From Ardenticatenales bacterium (GTDB lineage Bacteria > Chloroflexota > Anaerolineae > Epilineales > Epilineaceae): a stretch of DNA of 64,000 nt. Positions 1 through 8,142 of this stretch are shown here, piece after piece. A program made the position numbers and the translations under genes. The notes below the pieces were generated by a model. That model was not told the DNA's origin. It searched no databases and saw nothing but the letters and a program-made list of their open reading frames with translations. Location: the NCBI GenBank assembly GCA_020853525.1, contig JADYYS010000027.1, positions 1 through 64,000 of the forward strand, in the 5' to 3' direction. The number at the start of each line of letters is the position of its first letter. Position 1 is the stretch's first letter.

Positions 1-18
1 AGTCCGGGCGGGGGGGAG

Positions 19-50
19 CCGGGCCGGGGCGCCCATGCGCCCTGGCCCGG
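19..50. terminator. Strong hairpin, probable terminator of an upstream gene
   Basis: Positions 19-32 pair with 37-50 as a 14-bp GC-rich stem with one G-T wobble and the loop CCAT. No long T-tract follows. No gene can be seen to its left because the window starts here; it most likely ends a transcript coming from outside the window. Confidence 0.5.
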
Positions 51-165
51 ATCGCCATCGTCCGGAGACCGTTCTCCCTCCGACCCTACGTCACCTTCCG
101 GTTACACATCTTTCCCGACGCCCTCGCGATCCGCAACGTGACTCCTTCAGATGCCATGATCTGAT

Positions 166-179
166 GGTAAGCGCTTACC
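166..179. promoter_or_regulatory. LacI-family-type operator palindrome
   Basis: GGTAAGCGCTTACC is a perfect 14-bp palindrome with the central AAGCGCTT seen in many LacI/GalR-family operators. It lies 184 bp before the methyltransferase at 364. On the minus strand, a short reading stretch beginning at 157 reads MASEGVTLRIARASG, which resembles the N-terminus of a LacI helix-turn-helix but then breaks off. The remaining intergenic sequence (51-363) shows no convincing gene. Confidence 0.4.
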
Positions 180-349
180 CGATCGCCAGCCTGCCACTGT
201 CAGGAAGCCTTATGGCTGCAGTGACGTGACAATCAGGTGAACGCCAATTGCGGCTGGCCGCGCCCGACTACTTCTGGGGATCGGGGCAGGTGGTGTTCAG
301 TCCGGTCCCGATCACCGAGCCGGACCGCGCCGTGCGCCCACCCCCCGTG

Positions 350-355
350 TATCAT
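350..355 (+). promoter_or_regulatory. -10 box for the methyltransferase, leaderless spacing
   Basis: TATCAT is followed by exactly 8 nt and then the ATG at 364, with no Shine-Dalgarno sequence between. With a start site about 8 nt after the -10 box, the mRNA would begin at or next to the start codon. The same spacing recurs at 14321, 14358, 16538 and 45006. No clear -35 box is visible. Confidence 0.45.
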
Positions 356-363
356 CCACCCCA

Positions 364-1485
364 ATGACCCACCCCGCCCCCGCCCCCGCTTCCTCCCCCA
401 TCACCGTCCCGTGCCCCGCCTGCCGCACGGACGCCCATACCCCCCTGCACGCCGCCCGCGACCGCTGGTTCGACGGCCCCGGCACGTTCCGCTACGCCAG
501 ATGCGCGTCCTGCGGCCTCACCTACCTGCGCGAGCGGCCGGCGCCCGCGGCGATGGCGGACTACTACCCGCCCGACTACGTCCGGCGCGGCAAGGGTCCC
601 GCCTGGCTGCTCCGCTGGTTTCGCGCCCGCGACCTGCGCCGCCGGGTCGCGCTCGTCCGCGGCCTCGCCGGGGCGGGCGGGCGCGTGCTGGACGTCGGGT
701 GCGCCACGGGGGCGTTTCTTCATGCGGCGCGCACCGCAGGGCTCGTGATCGCGGGCGTCGAGCCGGCGCCGTGGGCGGCCGAGGCGGCGCGGGCGCGCGG
801 GATCCCGGTCTGGTCGACCACCGTCGACCGGGCGGACCTGCCGGCGGCCGCGTTCGACGTCGCGACGCTGTGGGACGTCGTCGAGCACTTGGACCATCCG
901 GCCGACGATCTGCGGCACGTGGCCGCGTCCGTCAAGCCGGGCGGGTGGCTCGTCGTCACGACGCCCGTGCTCGACGGCTGGGAGGCCAGGCTCTGGCGCA
1001 CGCGCTGGCCGGGCTGGGACACGCCGCGGCACCTGGTGGTGTTCAGCCGGTCGACGCTGGAGCGAACGTTGGCCGACGCCGGGTTCCGGCTCTCGCACTG
1101 GACGTACCTCAGCGAAAGCTATCTCCTGACCGCGCTCGCGATCTCGCTCGCCGCCAAGGAGCGGCTGCCGTCGCCGATCGCGCGAGGCCTGCGCTTCGTG
1201 CTCCACGTCCGCCCGGTCCGCCTCGTCGCCCAGCCGCTGTTCCGGTTGCTCGACCGGGCTCTCGGCGGCTCTTGGGTCACCGCCGTGGCGCAGCGGGTCG
1301 ACGCCGATGCCGACAATGCAGGCGGCGACGTCGGTGACGGCGTCGGCGTCGGCGTCGATGGCAACGGCAACGGCAACGGCAACGGCAATGGCAACGGCAA
1401 CGGCAATGGCAATGGCAATGGCAACGGCGATGGCGATGGCGATGGCGATGATCGAGCCCACCGCGCTGCCGGATCGGAAGGCTGA
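364..1485 (+). CDS. Class I SAM-dependent methyltransferase with N-terminal zinc-ribbon-like motif and repeat tail
   Basis: 373 aa. The N-terminus has paired cysteines (CPAC near residue 18, CASC near 47), typical of SAM methyltransferases of the Methyltransf_23 type that act on small metabolites or sugars. The Rossmann SAM-binding motif VLDVGCATGAF is near residue 110, and the acidic motif plus VKPGGWLVVTTP follow, as in the family. The substrate cannot be told. The last ~45 residues are a Gly-Asn/Gly-Asp tail encoded by a hexanucleotide repeat; such a tail is not part of the fold and is probably disordered. The ATG at 364 has no ribosome binding site but lies 8 nt behind a -10 box. rsmD begins 3 nt after the stop, so the genes are probably cotranscribed. 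Confidence 0.8.
   Translation: MTHPAPAPASSPITVPCPACRTDAHTPLHAARDRWFDGPGTFRYARCASCGLTYLRERPAPAAMADYYPPDYVRRGKGPAWLLRWFRARDLRRRVALVRGLAGAGGRVLDVGCATGAFLHAARTAGLVIAGVEPAPWAAEAARARGIPVWSTTVDRADLPAAAFDVATLWDVVEHLDHPADDLRHVAASVKPGGWLVVTTPVLDGWEARLWRTRWPGWDTPRHLVVFSRSTLERTLADAGFRLSHWTYLSESYLLTALAISLAAKERLPSPIARGLRFVLHVRPVRLVAQPLFRLLDRALGGSWVTAVAQRVDADADNAGGDVGDGVGVGVDGNGNGNGNGNGNGNGNGNGNGNGDGDGDGDDRAHRAAGSEG
1360..1449 (+). repeat. Hexanucleotide microsatellite (GGCAAY/GGCGAT, 15 units)
   Basis: Eleven GGCAAC/GGCAAT units followed by four GGCGAT units, in frame within the 3' end of the methyltransferase gene, coding for (Gly-Asn)11(Gly-Asp)4. Because the unit is a multiple of three, gain or loss of units would change tail length without a frameshift. 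Confidence 0.95.
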
Positions 1486-1488
1486 CCC

Positions 1489-2040
1489 ATGCGCGTCATC
1501 GCCGGCTCCGCCAAGGGCCGCCGCCTGGCCATGGTCCCCGGCGACGCGACCCGCCCGATCACGGACCGCGCCAAGGAGGCCCTGTTCAGCATGCTCGGCC
1601 CCGACCTGCCCGGCGCGCGCGTCCTCGACCTCTTCGCCGGGACGGGCGGCGTCGGGATCGAGGCGCTCAGCCGCGGCGCGGCATGGTGCGACTTCATCGA
1701 CCGCGAGCTGGCCGCCGTCAAGACGGTGCGCGCAAACCTGACCGCCACCGGCCTCGCGGACCGCGCGCGGGTGATGCGCCGCGATGCGTTCGACGTCCTC
1801 GCCACGACGCCCGACGTGCCGTACGATATCGTCTTCGTGGCGCCGCCCCAGTACAAGGGCATGTGGCTGCGCGCGCTGCTGGCGCTGGATGCCCGGCCCG
1901 AGATCGTCGCCGCCGACGGCGGGCAGGTCGTCGTGCAGATCCACCCCCGCGAGGCGGTGGTGCCTGACGTGAAGCATTTCGAGCGCTTCGACGAGCGGAA
2001 GTACGGGAGCGTGCTGTTGCAGTTCTGGACGCGGCGATGA
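1489..2040 (+). CDS. rsmD: 16S rRNA (guanine966-N2)-methyltransferase RsmD
   Basis: 183 aa, the normal RsmD length. It methylates N2 of G966 in the small-subunit rRNA using SAM. The start MRVIAGSAKGRRL, the TRPITDRAKEALFSML segment and the SAM motif VLDLFAGTGGVGIEALSRGA (residues ~45-64) are diagnostic. The catalytic motif, normally [DN]PPY, reads V-A118-P-P-Q-Y here, so the acidic/amide residue is Ala and an extra Gln precedes the Tyr. The rest of the fold is intact, so it is probably a lineage variant. The start is 3 nt after the upstream stop, and the TGA overlaps the next ATG (ATGA at 2037), indicating an operon. Confidence 0.88.
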   Translation: MRVIAGSAKGRRLAMVPGDATRPITDRAKEALFSMLGPDLPGARVLDLFAGTGGVGIEALSRGAAWCDFIDRELAAVKTVRANLTATGLADRARVMRRDAFDVLATTPDVPYDIVFVAPPQYKGMWLRALLALDARPEIVAADGGQVVVQIHPREAVVPDVKHFERFDERKYGSVLLQFWTRR

Positions 2041-2912
2041 TCGACCCCCCCTCCCCTCGACGCCGCGCGGCCGAGCGCACGACCGTCGCGCGCACCGGCG
2101 CTGTGCCGGTCCCGGCCGACCCAACCGCCTGGAAGCGCCGCGACGCGATCCATCACGACCGCGAGGCCGCCCGCTACGACCGTCTGATCGGCCGTGAGTT
2201 CGCCCCGTATCAGCAGCTCTGGACGGCCCGGCCGTGGGCGGAGCGCCTGGCGGCGGACGGCGCGCGCGTCGTCCTGGACATCGGTTGCGGGACGGGGCGC
2301 ACGACGCTGCCCGTCGCCGCTGCCGGACCGTCCGTCGTCGCGTTGGACATGTCGCGCGGCATGCTCAAGCAGACCGTCGCCAAGGCGCACGCGGCCGGAA
2401 TCACCGGCGTCTGGCCGCTCATCGCCGATGCCGAGCGCCTGCCGCTGGCCGACGGCGCGGTCGACGCCGTCGTCTGCCAGGGCGTGCTCCACCACCTGCC
2501 GGATGTCCGCGTGGCGCTGGCCGAGGCGGACCGCGTTCTCGCCCGCGGCGGCTGGCTCTGCCTGGCCGAACCGGACAGCGAGTCCTCGCGGCCGTATGGA
2601 GTCGTCCGCCGCGCCGGCCGGATCGTGGCCGCCCTCCTCCGCCGACTGCGCACCGCCGAGGCCCTTCACTCGCCCGGCACGGATGACGAGCGGCCCCTCG
2701 ATCCCGACGCCGTGCTGATGCCGCTGGCCGCGCTGGACTATGACGTCACGCCCGCCTACATCGTCCACGTGCCGGTCGTCTACCGTTTTGTGCCCGCCGC
2801 CGCCGCCCGCATCATCGCCCGCGTCCTGAACGCCGGCGACCGGACCCGGCGGCGGCCGGCGGACATCCTCGTCGTCGTCGCGCGGCGCAACCGTGCGGCG
2901 GCGGGGGCGTAG
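2037..2912 (+). CDS. Class I SAM-dependent methyltransferase (Methyltransf_11/25 type)
   Basis: 291 aa. SAM-binding motif I VVLDIGCGTGRTTLPVA is near residue 79, followed by the acidic VVALDMSRGML, the DAERLPLADGAVDAVVC segment and the post-motif GVLHHLPDVRVALAE, which are classic for the UbiE/Methyltransf_11 superfamily. The N-terminal 30 residues are low-complexity and Arg/Pro-rich. The C-terminus is poorly conserved and the substrate is unknown. The start overlaps the rsmD stop by 4 nt (ATGA), supporting translational coupling. It may modify a quinone, lipid or small metabolite; nothing nearby decides this. Confidence 0.8.
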   Translation: MIDPPSPRRRAAERTTVARTGAVPVPADPTAWKRRDAIHHDREAARYDRLIGREFAPYQQLWTARPWAERLAADGARVVLDIGCGTGRTTLPVAAAGPSVVALDMSRGMLKQTVAKAHAAGITGVWPLIADAERLPLADGAVDAVVCQGVLHHLPDVRVALAEADRVLARGGWLCLAEPDSESSRPYGVVRRAGRIVAALLRRLRTAEALHSPGTDDERPLDPDAVLMPLAALDYDVTPAYIVHVPVVYRFVPAAAARIIARVLNAGDRTRRRPADILVVVARRNRAAAGA

Positions 2913-2939
2913 AGGATGGCCGAACGTGGAGGAGGGCAA

Positions 2940-4991
2940 GTGAGAAGTCAGACGATCGGACGACGGATCCTCGGCGCGATCACCGTGGCCGTCGTCGTCC
3001 TCGCGTGGACGGGCGGCGGTCGGGCCGCCGCGCAGAGCAAGCAGGCCCACTACCAGACCTACGCCGTCGACGTGGCCGTCCAGCCGGACGGCACGTTCGA
3101 CGTGATCGAGGACATCACGGTGTCGTTCGACGAGGGCACGTTCACGACCGGCTACGTCGACCTGTCCCGCGAAGGCGCAGCCGGCATCCACGGGGCCCGG
3201 GTCGACGCGCCCGACCAGCCGTACGCCGAAGGCGACGGCGATCCGAACACGTTCAGCGTGACGCCGCGCGGCGATCTGATCCGCGTCCAGTGGTGGTTCC
3301 CCGAGATTCGGGCGCCGCGCTCCGCCCGCTTCATCGTCCAGTACACCGTGACGGGCGCACTGCGGGCGTACGAAGGCGGCGACCAGCTGTGGTGGACGGT
3401 CATCCGGCCCGATCGGCCGCACGTGGAAAATGCCGTCATCACGGTCACGCTGCCGGATGCCGTGCCGGGCTGGACGGACGGCAGCGGCTACGTCCAGCCG
3501 CGGCCGAACGCGGCGTGGCAGCCGGTCCCGGCGGATCGCGTCTCGGACCGCGTCCTGCGGGTCCGGGTCGAGGACGTCGAAAACGGTGCCTCCGTCGAGG
3601 TGCGCGGCCAGTGGCCGCACGGCTACGTCCAGGCCACCGAGACCGCCTTCCAGGCCGACCTCGATGCCGAGCGGGTGGACGAGCAGGCCGAGATCGACGC
3701 GGCCCGCGGCGGCGCGACGTCGACCGGCCAGGCCGACGGCTGGCTGGCCTTGTTCAACCTCATCGTGGCGCTGCTCAGCGTCGTCGCGCTGGCCAGCGGC
3801 CTGTTCGGCGTCTACTGGGTGTGGTACCAGCGCGGCCGCGACCCGGCGTTCGATCTCGGCGTCGACTACCTGGCCGAGCCGCCGAGCGACCTCGCGCCCG
3901 GCGTCGTCGGCACGCTGCTGGACGAGGAAGCCCACCTGCGCGACGTCCTGGCCACGCTCGTCGATCTGGCACGGCGCGGCGAGCTGCGGATGGTCGAGGT
4001 CAGCGAGGGCGGGTTCCTCGGCATCGGCGTCCGCCAGGACATCCTGTTCGAGCGGGCGCCGGACGCGGGCAGCGCAGACGCGCCATCGACGCTCTCGAAG
4101 TTCGAAGCGACGCTCGTCGAGGCGGTCTTCGGCCGCAGCGACCGGCGCAAGCTGTCCGACCTCAAGAACGCCTTCTACAGCGAGCTCCCGGCGCTCTACA
4201 GCCAGCTGTACGAGAGCGTCGTGGACGCCGGTCTGTTCACGGCGCGTCCCGACAAGACGCGCGGGCAGTACATCGGGCTCGGCGTCGGCGGCATCGTCCT
4301 GAGCGTCGTCCTGCTCGTCGCCACGATCCTGCTCGTCGAGACGATCCCGCTGGCGATGTGCCTGCCGGGGGTGCTGCTCATCGTCAGCATCGCCGCGCTG
4401 CTCACCGCGTCGTCGATGCCGCGCAAGACGCCGGCCGGGGCCGAGGCCGCGGCGCGCTGGCGGGCCTTCCGCGACTGGCTGGTCAACATCGAGAAGCAGC
4501 GCGGCCACCTCGAGACGGCCGGCGACCTGTTCGATCGCTACCTGCCCTACGCGGTGGCGTTCGGCATCGACCGCCAATGGATCGCGGCGTTCGCCCGCGT
4601 GGACGCCGCGGCGCCGCCGTGGTACGTTCCGGCCGGTCAGGATGCGCGCGGCCGGCCGTGGGTGGATTGGGGCCGCGGACCGCGGCCGTTCGACCACGGC
4701 GCCGGGTCGGGGCGCATGGGCGGCGGCCCGCTCGGCCCTTCCGGCGACGGCGCGTCGGGCGGCATGCCGGACCTGCAGGGCGCCAGTGATCGCCTCGGAG
4801 GCGGGTTGTCCGCACTCTCGGGAAGTCTCTCTTCCATGCTCTCGAGCGCCGCCGTCGTTTTCGGCAGCCAGCCGGCGCCGTCCGGCGGTTCCGGTTGGTC
4901 GGGCGGTTCGGGCGGCGGCGGTTGGTCGGGCGGCGGGTTCAGCGGCGGCGGCGGTGGCGGCGGCGGTGGAGGAGGAGGAGGCTTCGGATGA
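2940..4991 (+). CDS. DUF2207-family membrane protein with Gly-rich C-terminus
   Basis: 683 aa from the GTG at 2940, chosen because AGGAGGG lies just upstream and it leaves a clean signal peptide (RSQTIGRRILGAITVAVVV...); an in-frame ATG at 2916 is possible. An extracytoplasmic beta-rich domain (residues ~35-250) is followed by a membrane segment near 267-296, a cytosolic region, two membrane segments near 445-490, and a tail of Ser/Gly ending in a run of Gly and FG. This signal peptide + beta domain + TM + glycine tail layout is the hallmark of DUF2207 (YciQ-like) proteins, whose biochemical function is unknown. The stop overlaps the next gene (ATGA, 4988), so it is cotranscribed with the zinc-ribbon membrane protein and probably works at the membrane with it. 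Confidence 0.8.
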   Translation: MRSQTIGRRILGAITVAVVVLAWTGGGRAAAQSKQAHYQTYAVDVAVQPDGTFDVIEDITVSFDEGTFTTGYVDLSREGAAGIHGARVDAPDQPYAEGDGDPNTFSVTPRGDLIRVQWWFPEIRAPRSARFIVQYTVTGALRAYEGGDQLWWTVIRPDRPHVENAVITVTLPDAVPGWTDGSGYVQPRPNAAWQPVPADRVSDRVLRVRVEDVENGASVEVRGQWPHGYVQATETAFQADLDAERVDEQAEIDAARGGATSTGQADGWLALFNLIVALLSVVALASGLFGVYWVWYQRGRDPAFDLGVDYLAEPPSDLAPGVVGTLLDEEAHLRDVLATLVDLARRGELRMVEVSEGGFLGIGVRQDILFERAPDAGSADAPSTLSKFEATLVEAVFGRSDRRKLSDLKNAFYSELPALYSQLYESVVDAGLFTARPDKTRGQYIGLGVGGIVLSVVLLVATILLVETIPLAMCLPGVLLIVSIAALLTASSMPRKTPAGAEAAARWRAFRDWLVNIEKQRGHLETAGDLFDRYLPYAVAFGIDRQWIAAFARVDAAAPPWYVPAGQDARGRPWVDWGRGPRPFDHGAGSGRMGGGPLGPSGDGASGGMPDLQGASDRLGGGLSALSGSLSSMLSSAAVVFGSQPAPSGGSGWSGGSGGGGWSGGGFSGGGGGGGGGGGGGFG

Positions 4992-5761
4992 TGCGGAATG
5001 CACGACTGCTCGGGATCGTCGTCGGCGTGGCGGCCGTCGGGCTGTTCATGGCGGCGATTGGCTGGCTGAACGGCGCCCGCTCGGACGGCGTGCTGTCCGG
5101 CGGTGGGTATGCGCTCGGCCTGTTCGGCGCGCTGCTGGCCACGCTGCCGCTCGGCGGGATCGCCGCGCTTCTCTTCGCCCGCGGCAGCGCCGACACGGAA
5201 TCAGAGGCGCGTGCGGCCCAGCTGCGGAAGCTGCTGAACCTGGTGCTGACCAAGGGCAAGGTCTCGATCGGCGAGGCCGTGACCGAGCTCGAAGCGCCGC
5301 GCGAGACGGTGCGGGCCCTCCTGCTGGAAGCCGTCGGCCGCGGCCTGTTCTCGGGCTACGTGAACTGGTCCGAGGGTGTGCTCTACAGTCGCGAGGGCGC
5401 CGCCGGCGTCCAGCCCTGTCCGAACTGCGGCGGGACGATCGACATCGCCGGCCGCGGCGTGCTGCAGTGCCCGTACTGCGGCACCGAGATCTTCCAGGCG
5501 CTCGGCGACGGCCAGGCCACCGTGCGCGGCGTCGCGCCGCCGGCCGGCGCAGTGGCGGACCGATCGACCGGCGGGCCGGTCGGCGGCGGGTCGGATGCAC
5601 TGCGTCCGGACAAGGTGGCCGACGGGGCGATCGCGTTCGACGGCGGCGGGCCGAACGACGGCGCGGAAGCCGGCGCAGGTTCCGACGGCAGTGCCGACGG
5701 CAACTTCGACGGCGGCTCCGACGGCAACTCCGACGCCGGGCGCGTGGGCGCGCGTCCGTGA
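4988..5761 (+). CDS. Membrane protein with winged-helix-like segment and zinc ribbon
   Basis: 257 aa. Two N-terminal membrane helices (residues ~5-28 and ~38-62) are followed by a helical, winged-helix-like segment (residues ~75-135) and a zinc ribbon CPNCGG-x(n)-CPYCGT near residues 143-165. The tail is low-complexity Gly/Asp/Ser. The ATG at 4988 has a purine-rich GGAGG run about 7 nt before it and overlaps the DUF2207 stop. The context (DUF2207 protein before, SPFH protein two genes later) resembles Bacillus ydjFGHI-like membrane-stress loci, where a zinc-ribbon membrane protein recruits the SPFH protein YdjI. That parallel is inference from domain order only. Confidence 0.7.
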   Translation: MMRNARLLGIVVGVAAVGLFMAAIGWLNGARSDGVLSGGGYALGLFGALLATLPLGGIAALLFARGSADTESEARAAQLRKLLNLVLTKGKVSIGEAVTELEAPRETVRALLLEAVGRGLFSGYVNWSEGVLYSREGAAGVQPCPNCGGTIDIAGRGVLQCPYCGTEIFQALGDGQATVRGVAPPAGAVADRSTGGPVGGGSDALRPDKVADGAIAFDGGGPNDGAEAGAGSDGSADGNFDGGSDGNSDAGRVGARP

Positions 5762-6777
5762 CGACGCCTTGGCCGCCCCCGACCCACGGGGCGACCGCAG
5801 CCGGCGCAGCCTCGGCGGACGGCACGCCTGCAGGCGCCGGCACTGTCGGCACCGCCGGCACGGCCGACGCAGATGCGCCGCCGCCGTCGACCGCCGCCGG
5901 CTACGCGGACGCTGCGCGCCGCGATGCGACGGAGCGGGCGGCGCGCGCCGCGTTGGCCGCGGCGGCGCGCACGGCCCGTGACCGGGTGGGCGACATGCAG
6001 CGACGCGGCGTGGATGCCGGACGAATGGCGGAAGCGGCGCGGATCGAGGCGGTCCTCGGCCGGCTGAACCGCGTGATCGACCGCTTGTCGTCGCCGACGA
6101 AGTCCGGGCCGTGGTTCGCCGCCAAGGCGCTGCCGGCGGACGCCGCCGCGTGGCTGGCCGATGCCGATCGCCGGCTCTCGCTGGCGCTGGGTGAGCTGGC
6201 GACGACGGCGGCCGGCGGGGAACCGACGGCCGCCGATGTCCAGGCGTGCGATGGGGTCGTCGGCGACGCCGCGGCGTTGCTGGACGGACGGCGGGATGCG
6301 CTGGCGGCGCGCGATTGGACGCCGCGGGCCGTCCAGACCGGGCTGGCGGCCGTGGCGCCGGGTGAACAGGTCAGCGACGACGGGCGCTTCCAGCGCGTCG
6401 TCGAGGTCGCGCGCTTCGCGCGGGGCGACGTCGGCGTGTCGCTGGCGGACGGGCTCGTGCTCTGGGAGGACCGGGACGGGCGTCGGATCACGTTCGAGGC
6501 CGCTGCCGCCGGAGCGCCGGGCTGGCCGCCGCCGCCGGTGCTCGAGCTGGCGGACGATACGTTCCGCGCGGCGTGGTCGGACGACGGCGCGGCGGTCGTG
6601 CGCGGGCCGACGGGGCGGCGAAGCGTCGCTGCGCCGCGGGCGTTCATGGCCGGCGATGCGGGCGGGTGGCTTTGGCTGGCGGTGGCGCGGCCCGGAGACG
6701 GCCCGGCCGCTTGGCGCGGCGTCGGCGTCGACATCGGCGCGGGGGACGGACAGGGGGTGATACCCGGCGCCGAATAG
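5758..6777 (+). CDS. Hypothetical protein, Ala-rich helical plus C-terminal beta region
   Basis: 339 aa from the GTG at 5758, which overlaps the previous stop (GTGA); reading upstream of it would only cover the two preceding genes. I do not recognise the family. A disordered Pro/Ala/Thr-rich N-terminus (~55 residues) is followed by an Ala/Arg-rich helical stretch (~55-200) and a region with repeated beta-like segments (residues ~200-339). No signal peptide, membrane helix or catalytic motif is visible. Its place between the zinc-ribbon membrane protein and the SPFH protein in one transcription unit suggests a shared role at the membrane. Confidence 0.6.
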   Translation: MTTPWPPPTHGATAAGAASADGTPAGAGTVGTAGTADADAPPPSTAAGYADAARRDATERAARAALAAAARTARDRVGDMQRRGVDAGRMAEAARIEAVLGRLNRVIDRLSSPTKSGPWFAAKALPADAAAWLADADRRLSLALGELATTAAGGEPTAADVQACDGVVGDAAALLDGRRDALAARDWTPRAVQTGLAAVAPGEQVSDDGRFQRVVEVARFARGDVGVSLADGLVLWEDRDGRRITFEAAAAGAPGWPPPPVLELADDTFRAAWSDDGAAVVRGPTGRRSVAAPRAFMAGDAGGWLWLAVARPGDGPAAWRGVGVDIGAGDGQGVIPGAE

Positions 6778-6855
6778 CGGCGACGGGCAGCGCGTGCAGC
6801 GCGCGGACGAGGGCGGCGGGCGTCGTGCCGGCCGCCGACCACAAGGAGAACGACC

Positions 6856-8025
6856 ATGGCGATCCTCGACCTCATCGAGTGGGACAACCCCGGACCGAAC
6901 GAGATGGTGCACCGCGTACCGGAGTGGGGCTCGGGCGAGTTCCGGCTCGGCTCGCAGCTGGTAGTGCGCGAGTTCCAGTCGGCCGTCTTCTTCCACAACG
7001 GCCTGGCGCAGGACACGTTCTCGGCCGGGCGGTACACGCTGTCCACCGAGAACATCCCGCTCCTCACCGGGCTCATGGGTCTGCCGTTCGGCGGAAAGAG
7101 CCCGTTCCGGACCGAGGTCTACTTCGTGAGCCACCGCACCTTCCTCGACGTGAAGTGGGGCACGACCCAGCCGGTGGCGCTGCGCGACCCGGACCTGGGC
7201 GTCGCCCGGCTGCGGGCCTTCGGGACGATGGCGATCGATATCGACGATGCCGGCCTCTTCATCAACAAGATCGTCGGCGGTCAGGGCCTCTACACGACGA
7301 ACGACATCGTCGGCTACCTGCGCGGCATCGTCGTCGCGCGCCTGTCGGACCTGCTCGGTGAGAGCGGGATCGGCCTGTTCGATCTGCCGTCCAAGTACGA
7401 CGAGCTGGCCGCCGGGCTCGCGGCGCGGCTGCGCGATGCCTTCCTGTCCGTCGGGATCGCCCTCAAGCAGGCCTACATCACGAACATCTCGGCGACCGAG
7501 GAGACGCAGGCCGCGATCGACGAGCGCGCGGCGATGGGAGCGATCGGCGACATGGATGCCTACTTGAAGTTCAAGGCCGCCCGGATGCTCGGCAGCGGGG
7601 GCGGCGGGGGGGGCGGCGCCGGTGACGCGGCGGCCGCCGGCATGGGCCTCGGCGCCGGCGCCGGGATGGGCGCGATCCTGGCGCAGATGATGGGCTCGGC
7701 GATGCAGGCACCGGCCGCGCGGGCCGGGGCGCCGGCCGGCGATGACCGCGACGCGACGCTCGAGGAGGTCTTCACCGGTCTGCAGGTGCTGGCGAACCGC
7801 CAGCTGGCCGTGCCCGCCGCCGAGCGGGCCGAGATCGTCAGCGCGCTCGAGGCGCTTCGGATCGAGCTCGCGGCTGCGGTGCCCGACCTCGAGGCCGTTC
7901 GACAGCGCCGCCAGACCGCCGTCGAGCGCTGGCCGTGGCTGGCGGACGAGCTCGAGGGGGTCTTCCGCCAGCCGACCGTCACGGCAGCGCTCGTGCGGGC
8001 GGCCAGCCGGTTCACGGCGGGTTGA
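6856..8025 (+). CDS. SPFH-domain protein, YdjI / virion-core-protein-like family
   Basis: 389 aa. The N-terminus (AILDLIEWDNPGPNEMVHRV...) and the segment around SVGIALKQAYITNISATEE match the SPFH-type 'virion core protein / YdjI' family: soluble scaffold proteins recruited to membranes, often under envelope stress. Residues ~20-225 form the SPFH region, followed by MGAIGDMDAYLKFKAARML and a Gly/Ala/Met-rich linker (~245-295), as is usual. Many family members end in a zinc ribbon; here the C-terminus is instead a ~90-residue helical segment, while zinc ribbons occur in neighbouring proteins. Start ATG 6856 has AAGGAG 7 nt upstream. Likely in one operon with the DUF2207 group. Confidence 0.82.
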   Translation: MAILDLIEWDNPGPNEMVHRVPEWGSGEFRLGSQLVVREFQSAVFFHNGLAQDTFSAGRYTLSTENIPLLTGLMGLPFGGKSPFRTEVYFVSHRTFLDVKWGTTQPVALRDPDLGVARLRAFGTMAIDIDDAGLFINKIVGGQGLYTTNDIVGYLRGIVVARLSDLLGESGIGLFDLPSKYDELAAGLAARLRDAFLSVGIALKQAYITNISATEETQAAIDERAAMGAIGDMDAYLKFKAARMLGSGGGGGGGAGDAAAAGMGLGAGAGMGAILAQMMGSAMQAPAARAGAPAGDDRDATLEEVFTGLQVLANRQLAVPAAERAEIVSALEALRIELAAAVPDLEAVRQRRQTAVERWPWLADELEGVFRQPTVTAALVRAASRFTAG

Positions 8026-8142
8026 TGCCCTCCGGCGGTCCTCTGGCGGTCCCTGTGGCCAACCGATAGCGACGATCGGCAGGGCCGGGCGGCCTTGCGG
8101 CCGCGTCCGCACCTATGCTAGCCTTCGCGCCGCCCATTCGGC

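Noticed and set aside
35-229. 64-codon plus-strand frame at the window start
   Set aside because: Begins in the terminator hairpin loop, has no ribosome binding site and no recognisable sequence; the palindrome lies inside it.
1360-1449. CRISPR-like or regulatory repeat array
   Set aside because: Unit is 6 bp without spacers and is in frame with a gene; a coding microsatellite.
1119-5003. Very long open frame (1294 codons) on the minus strand
   Set aside because: It lies opposite well-supported methyltransferase and DUF2207 genes, is very rich in Arg/Ala/Gly/Asp and has no domain; long antisense frames are expected at this GC content.
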